DNA of 64,000 nt from Alistipes_A hominis (lineage in GTDB: Bacteria; Bacteroidota; Bacteroidia; Bacteroidales; Rikenellaceae), in assembly GCF_014288115.1 (NCBI RefSeq), contig NZ_JACOOK010000002.1:1-64000 (forward strand), read 5' to 3'. The notes below the pieces were generated by a model, which was not told the origin of the DNA, ran no database searches, and worked only from the letters and a program-made list of their open reading frames with translations. Of this stretch, positions 8,621 through 17,679 are shown in pieces (positions within the stretch are counted from its first letter, which is position 1; the number at the start of each line of letters is the position of its first letter). The position numbers and the translations under genes were made by a program.

Positions 8621-9949
8621 TCAGCGGGCGGTGCGGTCGAGGTAATCGGTCGCAAAGACGAAGGTGCCTGCCGTCCAGCCGACCATGGTCGGCATCTCGT
8701 ATTCGTTGCTGACGTTGATGTTGCCTTCCACGACGTTGTACTTCTCCCACAGGTTGCGGGTCTTCTGGAAATTACGGATTACCGTAGCGGCGTATTTCGA
8801 CGCGATGCGGCGGGCGTCCTCGCGGAAACCGTAATTGTCCAGGCCTTTGATCGCCAGGAAATGCAGCGGAGCCCAGCCGTTCGGGTACGACCATTGGTAG
8901 GCGTACGGGTAGTCTTTGTTCTCGCAGGCGGCGATACCGTGCGGGAATTCGAGCGCGTCGAGCGCGCGGACGATCCCCGGAGCGTCCTTTATGGGGACGG
9001 CTCCGGCATACAGCAGGCTGAACACTGCCGCCGAAACGACGTCGGAACGCTTGCCGTTCACGTAGTCGTAATCGTAGTACATGCCGTTTCGGGGGTCTCG
9101 GCAGTACTTGCGGATTAGTTTTTTACGGTCTTTCGCTTTGCGCGCCCACCGTTTTGCGGCGGCTTTGTCGCCGAGTTCATCCGCGAAAAATTCGAAATTC
9201 TTTTCGTACAGATACAGGTTCGCGTTCAGATCGACGGGGCAGAAGTCCATGCAGCGCGTCTGGAACCGGGGATTGAAATCCCAACCCGATTCGGCTTCGG
9301 CAATGTAGTGCGAGCCGACGTCCAGCAGTTCTTGGTGCGAGAGCCCGTCCGTCTTGAAACGACTGCCTAAGCGCACTTTCAGCATGTCGACGAAATCCAT
9401 CTTATCCCGGTCGGTGCCTTCGTTCCCGTACCGGTTCAGACCGGTCGGCGCGATCCGTTCGCTCATCCAGAATCGGTACTCTTTTTCGAGCGTCGGCAGC
9501 ACTTTGCGCAGCCACTCCTTGTCGCCGGTGCTGCGGTAGACGCTGGCGATCATCATGCTCAGGAACGGGGGCTGGGAACGGTTTTGGAATACGGTCAGGT
9601 TGCCGTTGTACATTTTACCGAAACGGTCTACCATGTAGAGCATGTTCTCGGCGTTGCTCCGGGCCAGGTCGACATGCCCGTCGAGGATCAGCCCCTCGCC
9701 GGTGAAATAGGTGTCCCAGTAGTACATCTCCTGGAATGCGCCGCTGATGCTCGGCACGGTGTAGCGGTACGGGAGACCGATGCGGGTGCCTTCGTCTTCG
9801 GTGTTGAACCGGACGGTCTTGTCCCACGAGTTCCGGATGAAGCGGTGCACTTCGTCCCGGTCGGCGGCGGAGGGCGTTTCTCCCTGCGAGAATGAAAGCA
9901 GGGCCGGAGCGATCAACAGCAGCCCCCACAGTTTCGTTATTTTTTTCAT
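8621..9949 (-). CDS. treA: Periplasmic trehalase (GH37)
   Basis: Hydrolyses alpha,alpha-trehalose to two glucose molecules. The 442-residue protein starts with a signal peptide (about 1-23) and shows the GH37 signatures: AFQEMYYWDTYF (about 71-82) and QWSYPNGWAP near residue 350. By comparison with E. coli trehalase, Asp224 in ESGWDF is the general acid and Glu402 in WEKYNV the general base; both are present. The second signature reads QWS where the family usually has QWD or QWE, a substitution at a normally acidic position. The protein is shorter than E. coli TreA (about 565), mostly at the N-terminus. No uptake genes are adjacent. Confidence 0.9.
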   Translation of the reverse strand: MKKITKLWGLLLIAPALLSFSQGETPSAADRDEVHRFIRNSWDKTVRFNTEDEGTRIGLPYRYTVPSISGAFQEMYYWDTYFTGEGLILDGHVDLARSNAENMLYMVDRFGKMYNGNLTVFQNRSQPPFLSMMIASVYRSTGDKEWLRKVLPTLEKEYRFWMSERIAPTGLNRYGNEGTDRDKMDFVDMLKVRLGSRFKTDGLSHQELLDVGSHYIAEAESGWDFNPRFQTRCMDFCPVDLNANLYLYEKNFEFFADELGDKAAAKRWARKAKDRKKLIRKYCRDPRNGMYYDYDYVNGKRSDVVSAAVFSLLYAGAVPIKDAPGIVRALDALEFPHGIAACENKDYPYAYQWSYPNGWAPLHFLAIKGLDNYGFREDARRIASKYAATVIRNFQKTRNLWEKYNVVEGNINVSNEYEMPTMVGWTAGTFVFATDYLDRTAR

Positions 9950-10001
9950 GTGTCTTTAGACGTTTGTTTTTTTTTAATCGGTCGGTTCTGTGCCGAATGC
10001 A

Positions 10002-10031
10002 AAAACCGCATTTATGCAAAAATGCGGTTTT
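10002..10031. terminator. Hairpin between frr and trehalase genes
   Basis: An 11-bp stem (10002-10012 with 10021-10031) of the AAAACCGCATT type with an 8-base loop follows the frr stop codon. It should end the leftward pyrH-frr transcript ahead of the trehalase gene. Confidence 0.75.
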
Positions 10032-10057
10032 GTGATTTTCCGGATACGAAGTGCCGG

Positions 10058-10618
10058 TCAGACCGTCATGATCTCCTTCTCTTTAGCGGAGAACAGGTCG
10101 TCCACTTTCTTCGCGTATTTGTCGGTCAGTTTCTGGGCCGACTCTTCGCCGTCTTTCGCCGCGTCCTCGGGCATACCGTCTTTTTGCGCTTTCTTGAACG
10201 CGTCGACCAGGTCGCGGCGGATGCCGCGCAGGCTTACGCGGGCCGTTTCGGTTTCCGCCTTGATCTGTTTTACCAGTTCTTTACGGCGCTCCTCGGTCAG
10301 CGGCGGAATGTTCAGCCGGATGTGCTCGCCGTTGTTCGACGGCGTCAGGCCGATGTTGGCGACCAGGATGGCTTTCTCGATCACCGGGATCATTTTCTTT
10401 TCCCACGGCTGCACCAGTACGGTGCGGGCGTCGGGCACCGTAATGCTGGCTACCTGCGAGATGTCCGTCGGCGTGCCGTAGTATTCGACCAGGATGCCGT
10501 TGAGTACGTTGACGCTCGCCTTGCCGGCTCTGACCGATGCGAGTTCTTCGGTCAGGTGGGCGATGACTTTGTCCATTTTCACCTGGGCCGCGTCGAGAAG
10601 TTCTTTCGATTCTATCAT
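10058..10618 (-). CDS. frr: Ribosome recycling factor
   Basis: With EF-G, splits post-termination ribosomes. The 186-residue length is exactly that of the family. The coiled-coil domain and the small beta domain can be placed through VRAGKASVNVLNGILVEYYG (about 30-49) and IRLNIPPLTEERRKELVKQ (about 104-122). The ATG at 10618 gives the standard N-terminus. It lies 80 bases after pyrH and is probably the last gene of a leftward OmpA-lipoprotein/pyrH/frr operon; pyrH-frr adjacency is common across bacteria. Confidence 0.97.
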   Translation of the reverse strand: MIESKELLDAAQVKMDKVIAHLTEELASVRAGKASVNVLNGILVEYYGTPTDISQVASITVPDARTVLVQPWEKKMIPVIEKAILVANIGLTPSNNGEHIRLNIPPLTEERRKELVKQIKAETETARVSLRGIRRDLVDAFKKAQKDGMPEDAAKDGEESAQKLTDKYAKKVDDLFSAKEKEIMTV

Positions 10619-10698
10619 GTCCGTGTATGTTTTAAGTCAAAAACGTGTTTTCGTTATCATGCCGCCGCTGGGATTTCCCGGCAGGGACCGTCGAGACG

Positions 10699-11412
10699 TC
10701 AGTCGTTTTTCACGACCGTTCCGATCGGTTCGCCGGCGATCACTTTTTGCAGGTTGCCCGGCGTGTCCATGTCGAATACCACGATCGGCAGGTCGTTCTC
10801 CTTGCACATCGTGAATGCCGTGAGATCCATCACTTTCAGCCGCCGACGGTACACTTCGTCGAACGTGATCTCCGCGAATTTGGTCGCCGTCGGATCTTTT
10901 TCCGGGTCGGCCGTATAGACGCCGTCCACGCGCGTGCCTTTCAGCAGTACCTCCGCTTCGATCTCTACGCCGCGCAGCGCCGAAGCCGTGTCGGTCGTGA
11001 AGTACGGATTGCCCGTGCCGCCGGCGATGATGACGATCCAGCCGGCTTCCATCAGTTCCAGCGCTTTGGCCTTCGTATAGAGTTCCCCGACCGGTTCCAT
11101 CCGGATCGACGTCAGTACCCGGGCTCTCGCTCCGGCGCTTTCGAGCGCGCCCTGTAACGCCAGCGAGTTGATAACGGTCGCCAGCATCCCCATCTGGTCG
11201 CCCTTGACGCGGTCGAATCCGCGGCTTACTCCGCTCAGCCCGCGGAAGATATTGCCTCCTCCGATTACGATGCCGACCTGCACGCCCGTGGCGGCTACTG
11301 TTCGGATCTGTTCGGCATATTGGTTCAACACCTCGGTAGAAAGACCGTATTTCTGAGCTCCCATCAGCGATTCTCCGCTGAGTTTTAACAGGACGCGTTT
11401 ATAAATCGACAT
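10699..11412 (-). CDS. pyrH: UMP kinase
   Basis: Phosphorylates UMP to UDP with ATP, a hexameric cytosolic enzyme of the amino-acid-kinase fold. The 237-residue protein has the N-terminal KRVLLKLSGESL phosphate-binding segment, IGGGNIFRG near residue 51, the TGNPYFTTDTASALR nucleotide/UMP loop near 131 and DGVYTADPEKDP near 160, all family hallmarks. It starts 10 bases after the OmpA-domain lipoprotein gene and is followed by frr, so the three are likely co-transcribed. Confidence 0.97.
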   Translation of the reverse strand: MSIYKRVLLKLSGESLMGAQKYGLSTEVLNQYAEQIRTVAATGVQVGIVIGGGNIFRGLSGVSRGFDRVKGDQMGMLATVINSLALQGALESAGARARVLTSIRMEPVGELYTKAKALELMEAGWIVIIAGGTGNPYFTTDTASALRGVEIEAEVLLKGTRVDGVYTADPEKDPTATKFAEITFDEVYRRRLKVMDLTAFTMCKENDLPIVVFDMDTPGNLQKVIAGEPIGTVVKND

Positions 11413-11422
11413 GTTTTCGTTT

Positions 11423-12274
11423 TTATTGTTTTTCCATCAGTTGCATCAGCTCGTCGAGCTTCGGCGTCAGGATGATTTCGGTGCGACGGTTTTTGGCGCG
11501 CGCTTCGGACGTTTTGGCCGGATCGACGGGCAGCGATTCGCCGCGTCCGGCGGCGATGATGCGGTTCGGGTCGATCCCTTTGTTTTCGAGCAGCAGCCGC
11601 ACGACGGTCGTGGCGCGTTTCGCGCTCAGGTCGAGGTTGTCCTTCAACTGGCCGTTCGGACGGTAGGGCACGTCGTCCGTATGTCCCTCGACCATCACGT
11701 TGATATCGGCGTTCTGCGCCAGCACTTCGGCCAGGTCGCGGACGGCGCGCGCGCCGTTCGGGTCAATTTCGAAACTGCCCGAACGGAATAGCAGTTTGTC
11801 GTCCATCGAGACGTATACGTTGCCGTTGCGGATCGAGATCGACAATCCCTTGCCTTCGAAGCCGGTCAGCGCGTCGGTCACTTTGCGGCGGATGGCGTCG
11901 ATCGCCTCCTCGCGGCTTTTAAGCATCCCTTCGAGTTCGGCCACGCGGCGGACGCGGTCGTTCAGCGCCATCTCCTTGTCCTCGAGTTCGCGCAACATCC
12001 GCGCCGATTCGGCGGAACCGTCGGCCAACAGTTGCTTATAACGTTTCTTACACTCCTTCAGGTCGTTCGACAGGCGCGTGGTGTCGGCAATCAACTGCAT
12101 TTTCTCGGCCGTCAGTTTGTCGTTCAAGGCCCCCATATCTTCGAGGCGGCTTTTCGAAGCGGTCAGTTCCCCTTCCAAGCGCAGCGCTTCGGCTTTCATC
12201 GAATTGAATTTTTTGGTTGAGACGCATGAAAACGCAGTCAGGGCAACCAAACCGAGGACAATCAGTTTTTTCAT
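11423..12274 (-). CDS. OmpA-domain lipoprotein with coiled coil
   Basis: A 283-residue lipoprotein (MKKLIVLGLVALTAFSC, Cys17) with a long heptad-rich coiled coil (about 25-135) and a C-terminal OmpA/MotB-type peptidoglycan-binding domain (about 155-275). That domain contains VMVEGHTDDVPY, the LSAKRATTVVRLL helix and the GRGESLPV and RAKNRRTEI motifs; the Asp and Arg that grip diaminopimelate in this family are present. It should tether the outer membrane to peptidoglycan. The start at 12274 is chosen because it opens the signal peptide; the frame continues upstream without protein-like sequence. First gene of the pyrH-frr operon. Confidence 0.88.
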   Translation of the reverse strand: MKKLIVLGLVALTAFSCVSTKKFNSMKAEALRLEGELTASKSRLEDMGALNDKLTAEKMQLIADTTRLSNDLKECKKRYKQLLADGSAESARMLRELEDKEMALNDRVRRVAELEGMLKSREEAIDAIRRKVTDALTGFEGKGLSISIRNGNVYVSMDDKLLFRSGSFEIDPNGARAVRDLAEVLAQNADINVMVEGHTDDVPYRPNGQLKDNLDLSAKRATTVVRLLLENKGIDPNRIIAAGRGESLPVDPAKTSEARAKNRRTEIILTPKLDELMQLMEKQ

Positions 12275-12417
12275 AGATCCAAAGTTTTTGGGCGGCCGGC
12301 TTCGCCGTCCGTGGCGGAACCGGGAACGATCCGCCGCCGGCATATCTGCCACGAAGATACAAAACAATTTAGAATGTACAAAAACTATCCGCGGGCCGAT
12401 ATTTGCCGGTAATTTAT

Positions 12418-12425
12418 TACCTTTG
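12418..12425 (+). promoter_or_regulatory. -7 element upstream of dxs
   Basis: TACCTTTG fits TAnnTTTG and lies 27 bases before the dxs start. A TTTG at 12402-12405 is too close to be a standard -33 element. Confidence 0.5.
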
Positions 12426-12452
12426 CGTCTAAATTGTTTTTTAGGGTCCCCA

Positions 12453-14336
12453 ATGACCGAATCATCCTACAAATACCTCTACCGGATCGATTCTCCGGCC
12501 GATCTGCGGAAACTTTCGCAGCAGGAACTGGTCGGCTACTGCGACGAGCTGCGTCGGTTCATCATCGAGCAGCTCGCGCTGAATCCCGGCCATCTGGGAT
12601 CGAGTCTCGGCGTCGTCGAGCTGACCGCCGCGTTGCATTACGTGTTCGATACGCCGTACGACAAGCTGATCTGGGACGTGGGCCATCAGGCCTATGCCCA
12701 CAAGATCATCACCGGCCGCCGCGACAGTTTCCGGATGAACCGCAAGCTGAACGGGCTGAGCGGATTCCCGAAGATGGAGGAGAGCGCTTACGACGCGTTC
12801 GGGGGAGGGCATGCCTCGACCTCCATTTCGGCGGCGTTGGGCATCGCGACGGCGGCGGCCTTGCGCGGCGAGCGGCGGCATGCGGTGGCTGTGATCGGCG
12901 ACGGAGCGTTGACCGGGGGGCTGGCTTTCGAAGGATTGAACAACGCCGGGGCGGCCAATACCGATCTGCTGGTGATCTTGAACGACAACCGGATGGCGAT
13001 CGACCCGAACGTAGGCGCGTTGAAAGAATACCTGCTGAGCATTTCGACTTCGAAACGGTACAATGCCGTGAAAAACCGCGCGTGGGCGCATATGGAGCGG
13101 ACTCCGCGGCTGAGACGGCTGATCCAAAAAGTGGGTAATGCGCTGAAACAGGGCTTCCTGCAGCAGAGCAACCTGTTCGAGAGTTTGCGCTTCCGCTATT
13201 TCGGGCCGGTGGACGGACACGACGTAGGGCAACTGACCCGTGTGCTGCAGGATCTGAAGGAGATAAAAGGTCCCAAATTACTGCACGTGCTGACCGTCAA
13301 AGGAAAAGGATACAGTCCAGCGGAACGGGATCAGAAAATATGGCATGCGCCGGGAGTTTTCAATCCGGAAACCGGAGAACGTGCGACCCACGGCGGCAAC
13401 GGCGACGAGCCGCCTCTTTATCAAAAGGTGTTCGGGGAGACGATCCTCGAATTGGCCCGGACGAACGACCGGATCGTGGGGATCACCCCCGCGATGCCGA
13501 CCGGCTGCGGGTTGAATATCCTGATGCGCGAGATGCCGGAGCGCTGTTTCGACGTCGGGATCGCCGAAGGACATGCCGTGACTTTCTCGGCGGGTCTGGC
13601 TGCGGCCGGCATGGTGCCGTTCTGTAACATCTATTCGTCGTTTATGCAGCGGGCTTACGATAACGTGATTCACGACGTGGCGCTGCAGGGGTTAAACGTG
13701 GTGATGTGCCTCGACCGCGCCGGACTAGTCGGCGAGGACGGCGCCACGCACCAGGGAGCGTTCGATATCGCCTATATGCGTTCGATTCCGGACATTACCG
13801 TCGCGGCGCCGATGGACGAGGTCGAACTGCGGAACTTGATGTATACGGCTTCGCTCGGGCGCGGCCCGTTCGTGATCCGCTATCCGCGGGGGGCGGGCGT
13901 GAGATCCGACTGGCGGCAGCCTTTCCGCGAGATCCCGGTGGGACGCGGTCGCTGGCTGCGCGACGGGACGGATGTGGCGGTGCTGTCGTTGGGGCATGTG
14001 GGGAATACGGTAGCCGAAGCGGTGGAACGGGCCTCGGCCGATGGCGTTTCGGCCGCCCACATCGATCTGCGTTTCGCCAAACCGCTGGATGCGACCTGTT
14101 TGCACGAGGTAGGCAGGCGTTTCGGGCGGATCGTCGTCGTCGAAGACGGAACCGTTACGGGGGGAGTCGGATCGGCCGTGCTGGAATTTATGAATGCGTA
14201 CGGTTACAGACCGCAGGCGGAATTGCTCGGGATTCCCGACCGTTTCATCGGGCAGGGCACGCAGGAACAGTTGCGCCGTATCTGCGGTTTCGACCTCGAA
14301 GGCATCTACCGGACAATTATGAAAAGCAAAAAATAA
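12453..14336 (+). CDS. dxs: 1-deoxy-D-xylulose-5-phosphate synthase
   Basis: Condenses pyruvate with glyceraldehyde 3-phosphate (thiamine diphosphate cofactor), the first step of the MEP isoprenoid pathway. The 627-residue protein shows the transketolase-like domains in order: HLGSSLGVVELTAALHYVF and DVGHQAYAHKIITGR in the N-terminal domain, the diphosphate-binding GDGALTGGLAFEGLN...NDNRMAI motif near 150-185, and the central FDVGIAEGHAVTFSAGLA block with the catalytic Glu. The frame is open to 12078, but the ATG at 12453 gives the correct family N-terminus and sits just after the -7 element. leuS follows after 6 bases. Confidence 0.97.
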   Translation: MTESSYKYLYRIDSPADLRKLSQQELVGYCDELRRFIIEQLALNPGHLGSSLGVVELTAALHYVFDTPYDKLIWDVGHQAYAHKIITGRRDSFRMNRKLNGLSGFPKMEESAYDAFGGGHASTSISAALGIATAAALRGERRHAVAVIGDGALTGGLAFEGLNNAGAANTDLLVILNDNRMAIDPNVGALKEYLLSISTSKRYNAVKNRAWAHMERTPRLRRLIQKVGNALKQGFLQQSNLFESLRFRYFGPVDGHDVGQLTRVLQDLKEIKGPKLLHVLTVKGKGYSPAERDQKIWHAPGVFNPETGERATHGGNGDEPPLYQKVFGETILELARTNDRIVGITPAMPTGCGLNILMREMPERCFDVGIAEGHAVTFSAGLAAAGMVPFCNIYSSFMQRAYDNVIHDVALQGLNVVMCLDRAGLVGEDGATHQGAFDIAYMRSIPDITVAAPMDEVELRNLMYTASLGRGPFVIRYPRGAGVRSDWRQPFREIPVGRGRWLRDGTDVAVLSLGHVGNTVAEAVERASADGVSAAHIDLRFAKPLDATCLHEVGRRFGRIVVVEDGTVTGGVGSAVLEFMNAYGYRPQAELLGIPDRFIGQGTQEQLRRICGFDLEGIYRTIMKSKK

Positions 14337-14342
14337 GGGCTT

Positions 14343-17105
14343 ATGGAGTACAATTTCGCGGAAATCGAACAGAAGTGGCAGAAACGCTGGATCGAACGTA
14401 AAACCTACAAGGTCGAAGCCGATCCGTCGCGGCCGAAGTTCTACGTGCTGGATATGTTTCCGTACCCGTCGGGGGCGGGGCTGCATGTCGGACACCCGCT
14501 GGGGTATATCGCGTCGGACATTTATACGCGTTACAAGCGGCTGAAAGGATTCAACGTGCTGCATCCGATGGGATACGACGCGTTCGGACTGCCGGCCGAA
14601 CAGTATGCGATCCAGACCGGGCAGCATCCGGCCGTTACGACCGAGAAAAACATCGACCGTTACCGCGAACAGTTGGATAAGATCGGGTTCAGTTTCGATT
14701 GGGATCGAGAAGTGCGTACCTGCGATCCGGGGTATTACCACTGGACGCAATGGGCCTTCCTCAAAATGTTCGACAGTTTTTACTGCTATGACGAGAACAA
14801 GGCGCTGCCGATTTCGAAGCTGGTCGAAGCGTTCGAGCGGGCGGGAACCGAGGGGCTGAACGCAGCCTGCACCCGGGAGATGTCGTTTACGGCAGCTCAG
14901 TGGAAAGTCATGAGCGAGGCCGAAAAAGAGAATGTCTTGCAGAATTACCGGCTGGCGTTCCGCGCCGATACGATGGTGAACTGGTGTCCGGGGCTCGGTA
15001 CGGTGCTGGCTAACGACGAGGTGAAGGACGGGCTGTCGGTGCGCGGCGGTTTCCCGGTGGAGCAAAAGCGGATGAAACAGTGGTTGCTGCGCGTGACGGC
15101 TTATGCGCAGCGGATGCTCGACGGGCTCGACCGGCTCGAGTGGAGCGATTCACTGAAAGAGATCCAGCGCAACTGGATCGGCCGCAGCGAAGGGGCACAG
15201 GTGTTTTTCGGATTGAAAGGGCTTGACGAGCAACTCGAAATCTTTACGACGCGGGCGGATACCATTTTCGGGGTTACGTTCATGGTGCTGGCTCCGGAAC
15301 ACGAGCTGGTCGGCAAACTGACCGCGCCGGAATACAAGGACGCCGTCGAAAATTATCTGGAAGAAGCTAAAAAACGTTCCGAAAGGGAACGTATGGCCGA
15401 CACCAAGCGCGTGAGCGGCCAGTTCACCGGCGGCTACGCGATCAATCCGTTCAACGGCAAGGAGATTCCTATTTATGTCAGCGATTACGTGCTGTCCGGT
15501 TACGGGACGGGCGCGATCATGGCCGTGCCTGCGCACGATAGCCGCGATTACGCCTTTGCAAAGCACTTCGGTCTGCCGATCGTTCCGGTGGTCGAGGGCG
15601 GCGACCTGTCGGTCGGGTCGTACGACGCCAAGTCCGGAACAATGATCAACTCCGAATTCCTGACCGGTATGGATGTCAGGGAAGCGATTCCTGCGATGAT
15701 CGACGAGATAGAGAAGCGCGGATTCGGCAGTCGTAGGGTCAACTATCGGCTGCGCGACGCGATTTTCAGCCGACAGCGTTACTGGGGAGAGCCGTTTCCC
15801 ATCTATTATAAGGACGACGTCGCCTGTCCGCTGTCGGAAGACCGGCTGCCGTTGCAGTTGCCTCCGATGCGGGATTTCGGCCCGACGGCCGACGGCGAAC
15901 CGCCGCTGGCGCGGGCGAAGGATTGGCATACGGACGAAGGGTATCCGTACGAACTGAGCACGATGCCCGGTTTCGCCGGATCGTCGGCCTACTACCTGCG
16001 CTACATGGACCCGCATAACGACAAGGAACTCGTCTCGAAAGAGGCGGACGAGTACTGGCGCAACGTGGACCTGTACGTCGGCGGCATCGAGCATGCGACC
16101 GGACACTTGATGTATTCGCGTTTCTGGAATATGTTTTTGTACGACATAGGCTGCGTCTGCGAGCCGGAACCTTTCAAAAAGCTGATCAATCAGGGGATGA
16201 TCCAGGGGCGTTCGAACTTCGTCTACCGGATCAAGGGAACCAATAAATATGTCTCCGCAGGACTGAAGGACGGGTACGATACGCAGGAGATCCACGTGGA
16301 CGTCAACATCGTGCGCAACGACGTGCTCGATCTGGACGCGTTCCGCAAATGGATGCCCGAGTACGCCGACGCCGAATTCGTGCTCGAAGACGGGAAATAC
16401 GTTTGCGGTTGGGCCATCGAGAAGATGTCGAAATCGATGTACAATGTCGTCAATCCCGACCACATCGTCCGCGATTACGGGGCCGATACGCTGCGGATGT
16501 ACGAGATGTTCCTCGGCCCGCTCGAACAAAGCAAGCCGTGGGATACGAACGGCATCGACGGCGTGCATAAGTTCCTGCGCCGGTTCTGGCGGCTGTTCTT
16601 CGACCGCGACGGGAAGTTGATTCTGACCGACGAAAAACCGACGGCCGGGGAGCTGAAGACGCTGCATAAAACGATTCGGAAAGTGACCGAAGACATCGAA
16701 AATTTCTCGTTCAATACGTCGGTCAGCGCTTTTATGATCTGCCTGAACGAACTGAGCAACCAGAAGTGCGCGAAACGCGCGGTGCTCGAACCGCTGGTCG
16801 TGCTGATCGCGCCGTTCGCTCCGCACCTTGCCGAAGAGGTCTGGGAACAATTGGGGCACGGAACTTCCGTTTTCGATGCTCGTTTCCCGGAGTACGACGA
16901 AAAATACCTCGTGGAAGACAGTTTCGAATATCCGGTATCGTTTAACGGAAAGATGCGGTTTAAAAAGGAACTGTCGCTGTCGTTGTCTCCGAAAGAGGTC
17001 GAAGCGGCCGTGCTGGCCGATCCCGCCGCCGGGAAGTACCTGGAAGGGAAAACCCCGAAAAAGGTGGTGGTCGTTCCCGGTAAGATCGTCAATGTCGTTT
17101 GCTGA
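14343..17105 (+). CDS. leuS: Leucyl-tRNA synthetase
   Basis: Charges tRNA-Leu. The 920-residue class I synthetase has the HIGH-type motif HVGH in SGAGLHVGHPLGY (about 39-51), the inserted CP1 editing domain (about 225-420, with FTTRADTIFGVTF), the KMSKS motif in EKMSKSMYN, and the C-terminal anticodon-binding domain ending in KVVVVPGKIVNVV. Length is that of bacterial LeuRS. It begins 6 bases downstream of dxs, so the two are probably translated from one message, and a strong terminator follows. Confidence 0.98.
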   Translation: MEYNFAEIEQKWQKRWIERKTYKVEADPSRPKFYVLDMFPYPSGAGLHVGHPLGYIASDIYTRYKRLKGFNVLHPMGYDAFGLPAEQYAIQTGQHPAVTTEKNIDRYREQLDKIGFSFDWDREVRTCDPGYYHWTQWAFLKMFDSFYCYDENKALPISKLVEAFERAGTEGLNAACTREMSFTAAQWKVMSEAEKENVLQNYRLAFRADTMVNWCPGLGTVLANDEVKDGLSVRGGFPVEQKRMKQWLLRVTAYAQRMLDGLDRLEWSDSLKEIQRNWIGRSEGAQVFFGLKGLDEQLEIFTTRADTIFGVTFMVLAPEHELVGKLTAPEYKDAVENYLEEAKKRSERERMADTKRVSGQFTGGYAINPFNGKEIPIYVSDYVLSGYGTGAIMAVPAHDSRDYAFAKHFGLPIVPVVEGGDLSVGSYDAKSGTMINSEFLTGMDVREAIPAMIDEIEKRGFGSRRVNYRLRDAIFSRQRYWGEPFPIYYKDDVACPLSEDRLPLQLPPMRDFGPTADGEPPLARAKDWHTDEGYPYELSTMPGFAGSSAYYLRYMDPHNDKELVSKEADEYWRNVDLYVGGIEHATGHLMYSRFWNMFLYDIGCVCEPEPFKKLINQGMIQGRSNFVYRIKGTNKYVSAGLKDGYDTQEIHVDVNIVRNDVLDLDAFRKWMPEYADAEFVLEDGKYVCGWAIEKMSKSMYNVVNPDHIVRDYGADTLRMYEMFLGPLEQSKPWDTNGIDGVHKFLRRFWRLFFDRDGKLILTDEKPTAGELKTLHKTIRKVTEDIENFSFNTSVSAFMICLNELSNQKCAKRAVLEPLVVLIAPFAPHLAEEVWEQLGHGTSVFDARFPEYDEKYLVEDSFEYPVSFNGKMRFKKELSLSLSPKEVEAAVLADPAAGKYLEGKTPKKVVVVPGKIVNVVC

Positions 17106-17128
17106 TTGCCGATCCAAGGGGTAGATGT

Positions 17129-17172
17129 AAAAACACGAGGGCGCTGTCAACGGACAGCGCCCTCGTGTTTTT
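17129..17172. terminator. Strong terminator after leuS
   Basis: A perfect 20-bp stem (17129-17148 with 17153-17172) with the 4-base loop AACG and A/T runs at its base. It lies between convergent leuS and the TonB-domain gene and can serve both. Confidence 0.92.
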
Positions 17173-17188
17173 ACTTTGCTTTTCCGGA

Positions 17189-17623
17189 TTATTTCGGCAG
17201 CCTGAAAGTGACGGGCAGCGTGAAATAGACGTTTACCGGTTGGCCGCCGGATTTACCCGGTTTCCAGCGCGGCATTGCACGGACGATGCGTATTACTTCG
17301 GCATCGCAGGCGGGAGACAACGACTGAACGATCTCCGGCTCCCGGACTTCGCCCGTTTTGGAAATAATCATGCGGACGACAACCCTGCCTTCCGTTCCGG
17401 CGGCCACCTCTTCTTTCGGGTAACGCAGGTTGACCCTGAGATATTCGGCAAGGCGTTCCGGTCCTCCGCGGAAAGAGGGTAATACGTCGGCTTTTGCGGT
17501 AACGGAGTCTTTGCCTGTTTCCGTTTTTACCGGGGCGGCCGGATCGCCGGCAGTCGGCCGGCCGTTCGCTGCGGCGCCTGCGAACAACAGCAGGGACAGT
17601 ACGGCGACGTTTAGACTTTTCAT
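17189..17623 (-). CDS. Secreted TonB C-terminal-domain protein
   Basis: A 144-residue protein whose last about 90 residues form a TonB C-terminal domain: FRGGPERLAEYLRVNLRYP, the GRVVVRMIISKTGEV strand pair and MPRWKPGKSGGQPVNVYF. The family contacts TonB-dependent outer-membrane receptors. Unlike classical TonB it lacks the long proline-rich spacer; the N-terminus (MKSLNVAVLSLLLFAGAAANG) looks like a cleavable signal peptide, so the protein may be free in the periplasm. The start at 17623 is chosen to expose this signal. No ExbB/ExbD genes are adjacent, so a role in energy transduction is uncertain. Confidence 0.8.
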   Translation of the reverse strand: MKSLNVAVLSLLLFAGAAANGRPTAGDPAAPVKTETGKDSVTAKADVLPSFRGGPERLAEYLRVNLRYPKEEVAAGTEGRVVVRMIISKTGEVREPEIVQSLSPACDAEVIRIVRAMPRWKPGKSGGQPVNVYFTLPVTFRLPK

Positions 17624-17679
17624 GACGGGTAGTTTTATTTGTGGGCGTTTCAAAAGATTTGGGAATTACGAATGCATTT

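Noticed and set aside
12078..12452. Upstream extension of the dxs reading frame
   Set aside because: It overlaps the divergent OmpA-lipoprotein gene and crosses the promoter; the family N-terminus begins at 12453.
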